Source of the DNA: Halieaceae bacterium
GTDB taxonomy: Bacteria > Pseudomonadota > Gammaproteobacteria > Pseudomonadales > Halieaceae
DNA length: 5,165 nucleotides
Reading direction: 5' to 3'
Assembly: GCA_011523115.1 (NCBI GenBank)
Contig: WTHO01000059.1
Span: 1-5,165, forward strand
Part shown: positions 1 through 4,368 of the stretch, one piece after another
How positions within the stretch are numbered: the first letter of the stretch is position 1
Layout: every line of letters starts with the position of its first letter
Made by a program: the position numbers and the translations under genes
Notes under the pieces: generated by a model
Database searches by the model: none
Told to the model about the DNA's origin: nothing
The model's input: the letters and a program-made list of their open reading frames with translations, nothing else

Positions 1-211
1 GTCAGTCGATGAGGCGCTTTGGTGGTATGTGACCTTCGAGCGGAGCTGCCAGGCCCAGTTGATGGCCGAAGCGGCAGGCACCCCGCAGCCCATTCCCCAT
101 GACATGGCGTTGCATACCGCGGGGCAGGTGGGCAGCACGCTGGCGGGCTGGTTCAGCGCTCAACCTCTCTTTGATGTCATCATGGCCGAGCAGCCGGATC
201 TACTCGATTAA
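1..211 (+). CDS. Class II aldolase/adducin family protein, C-terminal fragment
   Basis: The reading frame is already open at base 2 and stops with TAA at 209-211, so only the last 69 residues are present and the start lies outside the window. The visible stretch carries a pattern I recognise from the C-terminus of class II aldolase/adducin domain proteins: an acidic VDEALWWYVTFERSCQAQL segment, AEAAGTP, a Q-V-G-S-T-x-A-G-W-F segment, and the terminal AEQPDLLD. Family members bind a divalent metal through histidines and act on sugar phosphates or related hydroxy-acids. The metal ligands would lie upstream, so activity cannot be judged here and the substrate is unknown. The ATG at 29 is internal to the domain and is not a credible start. 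The stop codon overlaps that of the opposing membrane-protein gene. The family call rests on remembered similarity, not a search. Confidence 0.75.
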   Translation, partial: SVDEALWWYVTFERSCQAQLMAEAAGTPQPIPHDMALHTAGQVGSTLAGWFSAQPLFDVIMAEQPDLLD

Positions 212-834
212 GGTTCTGACGCGGGTGATGCCCCTACAGTCAGCGGTTCGTCACTGAGCTGATCTTTGTTGAAGGCTTGCCACAGCGCGATGAGGACACT
301 GACCTCGACCCCAAGCAACAGCCAGTGCAGCGAGACCACCTGTGCCGCTTCACTGGTGAGGTCGGCCAAACGTTCCAGACCGGTATAGAGCGCCCATGCC
401 ACTGCCATGCCCAGTAGATAGCCTGCCTGTTTGGCAACGTCCAGCCGCCGGAGCTGATCGACGGCGACCATCAATAAAGTCTCGCAGCGCACCAGATAAT
501 TCCCCAGAGAGAAGGTGATTTGGTAGCCGATATAGACGAAGAGCGCGAGAGGAACCTCGATCGGCAGGATCAGTACCGCAGCCACGCCACTCAGCGTGAT
601 CAGCTCAACGAGGAGTGACAGGCGAAAAAACCAGGCGGGAGCCAGAATGCGTCGGTACTGTGTGGCCACGATCAGCGTCCCGACGGCCAGTCCAAGTCCG
701 CCCGCGGAAAACACGGCGGGCGAGAGCGGCGTATACAGCACAAAAACCGCCCCCACTGAGAGCCCGAGGAATAGGGAGTTCAGAAACTTGTAACGAATGA
801 AAGCGGCTGGACGAATCGCAGGGTGCGACGCCAT
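208..834 (-). CDS. Six-helix inner-membrane protein of unknown function, third gene of the cobalamin operon
   Basis: I do not recognise a named family. The 208-residue product has about six hydrophobic segments, near residues 16-34, 40-58, 71-90, 94-112, 135-151 and 166-186. Basic residues sit between helices 2 and 3 (YRR, 60-62) and between 4 and 5 (QLRR, 127-130), followed by a polar tail. The spacing resembles the N-terminal half of a major facilitator permease, but the usual G-x-x-D-R-x-G-R-R loop is absent. There is one cysteine, Cys117. The ATG lies two bases after the cobO stop (TGA-CA-ATG) and has no convincing Shine-Dalgarno sequence of its own, so translation is probably coupled to cobO. 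Placement behind btuB and cobO under a cobalamin riboswitch suggests a job in corrinoid transport or handling at the inner membrane; this is inference from context. The gene ends in a four-base overlap with the convergent aldolase-like gene. Confidence 0.85.
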   Translation of the reverse strand: MASHPAIRPAAFIRYKFLNSLFLGLSVGAVFVLYTPLSPAVFSAGGLGLAVGTLIVATQYRRILAPAWFFRLSLLVELITLSGVAAVLILPIEVPLALFVYIGYQITFSLGNYLVRCETLLMVAVDQLRRLDVAKQAGYLLGMAVAWALYTGLERLADLTSEAAQVVSLHWLLLGVEVSVLIALWQAFNKDQLSDEPLTVGASPASEP

Positions 835-836
835 TG

Positions 837-1436
837 TCAGTAATCCACGCCTTGGCGTGCACGAATGCCGGCGCGATAGGCATGCTTGACCTCCTTGACC
901 TCGGATATTGTGTCCATTACCTCACGCAGCGCCGGACCGCCGCCACGGCCGGTGACGACCACGCTCTGGCTCTCCGGCCGACTCGTAATAGCGGAAATCA
1001 CCTCGTCCTCCGGCAGATAGTCAAAAGCCAACATGTAGGTCAACTCATCGAGTACGACGAGGTCGTAGCTGGCATCGCTCAGCATGTCTTTTGCCTGTTG
1101 CCATGTGCGCTGGGCCGCAGCGATGTCGCCATCGCGATCCTGTGTGTCCCAGGTAAAGCCCGTGCCCATTTGAAAAAGCGTTACCTCGGCCAAATGCTCT
1201 CGAACGAAAACTTCCTCGCCGGAAGGCTGAGCCCCTTTGATGAACTGAACAATCCCGACTTTCTGGTTATAACCACGTGCCCGTATGACCATCCCAAAGG
1301 CCGAGCTGGTTTTTCCTTTGCCATCGCCTGTGAGTAGCACGCTCACGCCACGTTCTGTGTCCGCTTTGGCAATTCCCTCGTCGACGGCCGCTTTCTGTTT
1401 GGCCATGGCTTTGTTGTGTTTTGTGGTGCGATCCAT
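837..1436 (-). CDS. cobO: Cob(I)yrinic acid a,c-diamide adenosyltransferase (CobO/CobA/BtuR type)
   Basis: This cytoplasmic enzyme transfers the 5'-deoxyadenosyl group of ATP to the cobalt of reduced corrinoids, in de novo synthesis and in salvage of imported cobalamin. The 199-residue length is close to E. coli BtuR (about 196). Visible family marks are an N-terminal helix (HNKAMAKQKAAVDE, 7-20), the P-loop GDGKGKTS at 37-44 with Lys41 and Thr43, the VQFIKGAQPSGEE segment at 63-75, the Walker-B-like VVLDE at 127-131, VTGRGG at 161-166, and the C-terminal KHAYRAGIRARQGVDY that closes the family. The first ATG is chosen because AGGA lies 7 bases upstream and because the N-terminal helix belongs to the family; Met11 would cut into it. 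It follows btuB by 9 bases, consistent with salvage of the imported vitamin. All key motifs are intact. Confidence 0.96.
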   Translation of the reverse strand: MDRTTKHNKAMAKQKAAVDEGIAKADTERGVSVLLTGDGKGKTSSAFGMVIRARGYNQKVGIVQFIKGAQPSGEEVFVREHLAEVTLFQMGTGFTWDTQDRDGDIAAAQRTWQQAKDMLSDASYDLVVLDELTYMLAFDYLPEDEVISAITSRPESQSVVVTGRGGGPALREVMDTISEVKEVKHAYRAGIRARQGVDY

Positions 1437-1443
1437 AGTCAGA

Positions 1444-1447
1444 TCCT
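1444..1447 (-). promoter_or_regulatory. Shine-Dalgarno sequence of cobO overlapping the btuB stop codon
   Basis: On the - strand AGGA occupies 1447-1444, and seven bases separate it from the cobO ATG at 1436. The btuB stop TAG is at 1448-1446, so the ribosome-binding site and the stop codon share bases. A ribosome ending btuB covers the cobO initiation region, which argues for translational coupling and fixes the cobO start. Confidence 0.75.
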
Positions 1448-3434
1448 ACAGGCTGATGCGCGCGCCTAAAAAGGCCGTGGTGCCGGGCACACGATAGCCG
1501 GGCAATTGCTGATCGGTGTTATCTGTCAGGTTCAGTACACGTGCCTCCAGAGACAATGTCGGTGTCACTGACCAGCGTGCGGTGAGATCCAGCATAAAGG
1601 TGTTATCAATCTTGGTCAGGAACGGATCCGTGGCCTCGCCGGTGTGTCTCGCAGTGAGGTTTGCCGACCAGTCGTCTCGCTGCCACATGAGGCTTAGACG
1701 GGCTGTTTGCTCGGGTCGATACGGCCGGTCCGCCCCCGTCTGCTGGGTGGCATCCATCCAGGTGAGATTGCCCTCGATGAGCCAGGCCGCCGACAGAGGC
1801 AGGCTCCCAATCACTTCAACGCCTTCAGCTTCGCTCCTGCCCGTGCTCTGCAGATACCCGCTGTAGCTTGCCAGGTCAAAAATGATCTCGTTCTCGATTT
1901 GCTGATCAAACCAAATGATCTCCAGTTCCAGGGCACCGAGCTGACCGATCAGCCCCAGCTCCCAGCCTTTTGATCGCTCCTCGAGGAGCGTCGTACCGCT
2001 GGCCGGGGGGTAGGAGAAGGGCCCGTTGTTGTAGGCGATTTCATAGAGGCTGGGGGCGCGGAATCCCGTGCCGGTGGCTGCGCGGATCGCCCAATCCTCG
2101 GCAAAGCCGGTCAAGCCAAGACGGCCACTGATACGCCAACTGTCATGCTCGCCAAAATCATCGTTGTCATCCCGGCGCCAGCCAACAGTCACAACGCCCG
2201 CACCGAATTTTTGCTGCGCCTCAAGATAGAGCCCGGTGTTGTCGCGAGACCAATCGGTGCTGCTATCAGACAAAGATTGCTCTTCCTGATCGATGCCGTA
2301 GGTCAGGCGCGTCGACTCTGTAGGCCGCCACGTGCCGATGAGCGAGAACGTGTCGGTTTCACCCCGGGTGTCGTAGGAGCGTTGCCCCGCGGAAAAGAAG
2401 GCGCGCTCTGTGTCACTGGATGCAACGCTTAGAGACACATTGTGATCCCCAAAACTGAGCTGGGTGCCGAGTCGCCAGGCTTGCTGTTGGTATTCGTCCT
2501 CACAATCGTGGATCAGGGCGAAGGTGACGGTGTCGTAGCAACCATCGTATTCATTGTCACCGGATAGTTCGGTGGCGGCTATCTCCAGAGAGACCGCTTC
2601 GCTAAGCTGATAGGACATGGCGCCGTGGGCGGTGGTATTTTCATAGCCGTCCCGGTCGGCGACGACGGCGTCAATATCCCGCGCGTTAATACCGTCGGTT
2701 TTCAACTGCCCGAGCGAGAGGGACGCTCGCAGCGTGTCAGTCGCGATGACGCCGCTCAGCGCACCCTGGTAAAAATCATCGCCGCCGGCCTCCAGAAAAC
2801 CCTCGAGACCGGTTTTAGATCGCGTGTCCGTGGTGGACATCAGAATGACCCCGCCGGCATCCGCGCCCCACATCAAGCCCTGTGGCCCGCGCAGTATTTC
2901 AACCCGGGCGAGACCGCTACTCAACAGGTGCTCCACCCTCGGGCTGATCTGCGGGGAAGAGGGGTCTGCGATGTTGATACCGTCGAGTACGATGCGTGTG
3001 CGGTAACCCTCCTCACCGCGAATGCGCACCGCAGCTGCTTTGCCATAGCCGCCATCCATCGTCACGGTGACGCCCGGCTGAGTATCCAGTAGCGAGCCGA
3101 GGTCCGGGTAGCCCAGTGTCCGCATGGCGTCACGGTTGAGCACGCTCACCGATACGCCGACCTGATCGATCAGATCGGGAGCCCTGGAGGCGACGACCAC
3201 GGTTTCTTCTATCGCATCCTCCGGTCGAGTCTGCTGTGCCAGCGAGGGCTGTGCGCCCAGTAATCCTGTGAGGAGAAGCAGAAACGCGATGATCGGCGCA
3301 TGCACGTAAGCTCGCCGACGCCATGCGCAACGTGGCCCCCGTAAACTCGATGACGATGTCGATGACAGCGTAAACAACGGCCCCGGGACTCGAGCTGAGA
3401 GAGAGGTTGGTCGATGGCGGTGAGTCGCGTGCAT
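1446..3434 (-). CDS. btuB: TonB-dependent outer-membrane receptor, BtuB-like (cobalamin uptake)
   Basis: A ligand-gated outer-membrane barrel powered by TonB-ExbBD, predicted to import cobalamin because a cobalamin riboswitch lies upstream and cobO follows. A hydrophobic signal segment (residues 47-60) with likely cleavage after SLA66 precedes a TonB-box-like IEETVVVASR (75-84). The plug follows, to about residue 205, with VRIRGEEGYRTRIVLDG (136-152) and LRGPQGLMWGADAGGVI (181-197). The remainder is the barrel, with the conserved GTGFRAPSLYEI (455-466) near its middle and RVLNLTDN (632-639) near its end. The mature length of about 596 residues is close to E. coli BtuB. The start at 3434 is supported by GAGGA six bases upstream, but it gives an unusually long 46-residue Ser/Arg-rich lead-in; GTG at 3305-3303 would give an ordinary signal peptide. 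Cys299 and Cys311 could form a loop disulfide. The last residue is Leu rather than the usual Phe or Trp. TonB-receptor identity is near certain; the cobalamin substrate is inferred from the leader and neighbours. Confidence 0.93.
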   Translation of the reverse strand: MHATHRHRPTSLSARVPGPLFTLSSTSSSSLRGPRCAWRRRAYVHAPIIAFLLLLTGLLGAQPSLAQQTRPEDAIEETVVVASRAPDLIDQVGVSVSVLNRDAMRTLGYPDLGSLLDTQPGVTVTMDGGYGKAAAVRIRGEEGYRTRIVLDGINIADPSSPQISPRVEHLLSSGLARVEILRGPQGLMWGADAGGVILMSTTDTRSKTGLEGFLEAGGDDFYQGALSGVIATDTLRASLSLGQLKTDGINARDIDAVVADRDGYENTTAHGAMSYQLSEAVSLEIAATELSGDNEYDGCYDTVTFALIHDCEDEYQQQAWRLGTQLSFGDHNVSLSVASSDTERAFFSAGQRSYDTRGETDTFSLIGTWRPTESTRLTYGIDQEEQSLSDSSTDWSRDNTGLYLEAQQKFGAGVVTVGWRRDDNDDFGEHDSWRISGRLGLTGFAEDWAIRAATGTGFRAPSLYEIAYNNGPFSYPPASGTTLLEERSKGWELGLIGQLGALELEIIWFDQQIENEIIFDLASYSGYLQSTGRSEAEGVEVIGSLPLSAAWLIEGNLTWMDATQQTGADRPYRPEQTARLSLMWQRDDWSANLTARHTGEATDPFLTKIDNTFMLDLTARWSVTPTLSLEARVLNLTDNTDQQLPGYRVPGTTAFLGARISL

Positions 3435-3437
3435 GTT

Positions 3438-3445
3438 CTGTCCTC
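3438..3445 (-). promoter_or_regulatory. btuB Shine-Dalgarno sequence, 3' arm of a masking helix
   Basis: GAGGACAG on the - strand (3445-3438) contains GAGGA, six bases before the ATG at 3434. This is the best ribosome-binding site in the leader and is the main support for that start. The whole octamer is exactly complementary to CTGTCCTC at 3499-3492, so the site can be hidden by RNA pairing. Confidence 0.75.
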
Positions 3446-3499
3446 GGCGCCGCTATGGCAGCACAATATTCCCGGTCACCAGTGAGCAGGGGAGGACAG
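3438..3499 (-). promoter_or_regulatory. Candidate Shine-Dalgarno sequestering stem-loop of the btuB leader
   Basis: CTGTCCTC (3499-3492) and GAGGACAG (3445-3438) form eight uninterrupted Watson-Crick pairs across a 46-base loop. The 3' arm contains the btuB ribosome-binding site, so closing this helix should block initiation. It is the most likely output of the upstream cobalamin riboswitch, acting on translation. No GC-rich hairpin followed by a U tract is visible between the aptamer and the ATG, so transcription termination is less likely. The complementarity is seen; its use in regulation is inferred. Confidence 0.6.
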
Positions 3500-3527
3500 T
3501 GGGATGCCACATGGCCGCGCTGTAAGG

Positions 3528-3566
3528 CCGCACATGCGATCGCATCCTGCGGGAGCCCTCCGCTCC
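3528..3566 (-). promoter_or_regulatory. Expression-platform hairpins 3' of the cobalamin aptamer (candidate P13)
   Basis: Two mutually exclusive small hairpins can be drawn. The first pairs GGAGC (3566-3562) with GCTCC (3556-3552) around a GGAGG loop. The second pairs CCGCA (3552-3548) with TGCGG (3532-3528) around a 15-base loop that begins GGATGCG (3547-3541). That loop segment can pair with CGCATTC (3648-3642) in the L5 loop of the aptamer, six Watson-Crick pairs plus one G-U, which is the kissing contact expected between L5 and L13 of cobalamin riboswitches. The pairings were drawn by hand and energies were not calculated. Confidence 0.45.
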
Positions 3567-3581
3567 ACATGATGGATTCAG

Positions 3582-3703
3582 GTCAGGCAGGTATCGGGCT
3601 TTCACTGATGTGATCACCGTTGCGGGGGCAGCGCCGGACTCGAATGCGTCTCACCGGACTTCCCTTTTAACCTGCCCAGACCAAGGGTCGGCAGGCACCT
3701 GAC
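3582..3703 (-). promoter_or_regulatory. Cobalamin riboswitch, compact form, controlling btuB-cobO
   Basis: This - strand RNA aptamer binds a cobalamin and represses the downstream uptake genes. Read 5' to 3' it shows a P1 arm GTCAGG (3703-3698) matched by CCTGAC (3587-3582), with ACCTG (3592-3588) as an alternative partner. Next come P2 CCTGCC/GGCAGG (3695-3690 with 3676-3671), the conserved GGTTAAAAGGGA core (3672-3661), a CCGG...CCGG P5 hairpin, the invariant GCTGCCCCCGCAACGGT (about 3632-3616), and a B12 box AAGCCCGATACCTGCCT (3601-3585). P6 is only a four-pair mini hairpin, TCAC-ATCA-GTGA (3613-3602). The large side domain with its GCCACTG...GGGAAGG motifs, found in the classic adenosylcobalamin type, is absent. 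Whether it reads adenosyl-, methyl- or hydroxocobalamin cannot be decided by eye. Confidence 0.92.
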
Positions 3704-3710
3704 GCCGCGC

Positions 3711-3739
3711 ACACTACTCTTATGGATAGCAGGGGTCAA
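3711..3739 (-). promoter_or_regulatory. Candidate sigma-70 promoter of the btuB-cobO operon
   Basis: On the - strand TTGACC (3739-3734; five of six consensus bases) is followed after exactly 17 bases by TAGTGT (3716-3711; three of six consensus bases). Initiation about seven bases downstream would fall at 3704-3703, where the P1 helix of the riboswitch begins. That is where a riboswitch transcript would be expected to start and is independent support for the promoter. The -10 element is weak. Confidence 0.6.
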
Positions 3740-3752
3740 TTGGTCTCGATGG

Positions 3753-3758
3753 TAAGAT
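3753..3758 (+). promoter_or_regulatory. Possible -10 element for the DUF501 gene
   Basis: TAAGAT matches five of six bases of TATAAT and ends six bases before the ATG at 3765, so it could drive a leaderless message; no good -35 sits 17 bases upstream. An alternative is CTGACG (3699-3704), 16 bases, TATGGA (3721-3726), which would give a short leader and overlap the opposing riboswitch promoter. Neither is strong. Confidence 0.25.
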
Positions 3759-3764
3759 CGACGG

Positions 3765-4295
3765 ATGTCATTTCACGTAGCAGATACTCCACCCACCGGA
3801 GCGCAGCGTCAGCGTGTCACTGCGCTACTGGGTCGAGAACCCAGAGGCTTGCGCGCTATTGCGGTGAGTGAGGCTGGGGGTGAGCCCGTTGTCATCCGGG
3901 TCGCTTCGGTGGTGGACGGCCGCCCGTTTCCAACCCTGTATTGGCTGGTGGGGGCGCGCTTGTCACTACAGTTGGATCGCCTTGAGGCGGCGGGCTGGAT
4001 CGCGCGTTTGCAGGCGGAGGTCGACGCATCTGCAGGCATACGGGCGCGCATGTTGGAGGATCACAAGCGACACAAGGCGCAGCGGGCGCGATTTATGATG
4101 CCGGAGGAAGCGCTACTCCTCGAAGATACCGGAATGGACGCCGCCGTATCCGAGCGGGGCATTGGGGGCATTGCAGACCCGGATCGAATTCGCTGTTTGC
4201 ACACCTGGTATGCCGCACACCTGGTGAATGCCAATGCCATCGGGGAATTGATCGACCGCGTGCTAGCAGAAGGTGAATACTTGGCCACTGACTGA
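3765..4295 (+). CDS. DUF501 domain-containing protein
   Basis: This 176-residue, soluble-looking protein matches the DUF501 family, whose biochemical role is unknown to me. Family marks are LGREPRGLRAIAV at 22-34, PVVIRVASVVDGRPFPTLYWL at 41-61 with the characteristic PFPT-L-Y/W core, LSLQLDRLEAAGW at 66-78, the DH pair at 99-100, and the GIGGIADPDRIRCLH block at 132-146 followed by AAHLVNANAIGELI (150-163). Cys144, His146 and His152 are the notable polar residues of the conserved block. No signal peptide or membrane helix is visible. The ATG has no recognisable Shine-Dalgarno sequence, but no in-frame start extends the conserved domain. It is transcribed away from btuB, 61 bases from the riboswitch P1 helix, and is followed by aroG after 73 bases. 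Nothing ties it to cobalamin other than the shared intergenic region. Confidence 0.88.
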   Translation: MSFHVADTPPTGAQRQRVTALLGREPRGLRAIAVSEAGGEPVVIRVASVVDGRPFPTLYWLVGARLSLQLDRLEAAGWIARLQAEVDASAGIRARMLEDHKRHKAQRARFMMPEEALLLEDTGMDAAVSERGIGGIADPDRIRCLHTWYAAHLVNANAIGELIDRVLAEGEYLATD

Positions 4296-4356
4296 GCGGA
4301 CTCGGTGTTATTCTTGCGCGCCTGTGGGGCCTGTTGTGGGGTCCCTGCTGTGAATG

Positions 4357-4362
4357 TAAGGA
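4357..4362 (+). promoter_or_regulatory. Shine-Dalgarno sequence of aroG
   Basis: TAAGGA is separated by six bases from the ATG at 4369. It is the clearest ribosome-binding site on the + strand and fixes the start, which also gives an N-terminus matching AroG (DDLRI at residues 6-10). The 73-base gap after the DUF501 gene shows no terminator, leader peptide or operator that I can support. Confidence 0.8.
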
Positions 4363-4368
4363 CGCGGT

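Noticed and set aside
605..883. - strand open frame overlapping the cobO/membrane-protein junction
   Set aside because: It overlaps both better-supported genes out of frame and has no family resemblance or start signal.
834..1337. 167-codon + strand open frame opposite cobO
   Set aside because: It is the antisense shadow of a gene with intact catalytic motifs, has no ribosome-binding site, and its product shows no domain.
2625..3092. 155-codon + strand open frame opposite btuB
   Set aside because: It lies antisense to the conserved plug domain; the open frame is a by-product of high GC and the receptor's codon use.
3504..3530. Repeated GCGGCC units and GTGG-CATC-CCAC mini hairpin in the leader as a repeat family
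   Set aside because: The units are very short and GC-biased; they are compatible with chance or with leader folding and do not recur in the window.
3534..3545. Perfect palindrome ATGCGATCGCAT considered as a protein-binding operator
   Set aside because: It lies well inside the transcribed leader, and its left half is better explained as the L13 kissing segment; there is no second copy near either promoter.
4309..4314. TATTCT as a -10 element for aroG
   Set aside because: The nearest -35-like sequence, TTGGCC (4281-4286), is 22 bases away, too far for a normal sigma-70 promoter.
4296..4368. Possible terminator or attenuator before aroG
   Set aside because: The G-rich stretch does not form a convincing stem, no U tract follows, and there is no leader peptide rich in aromatic codons.
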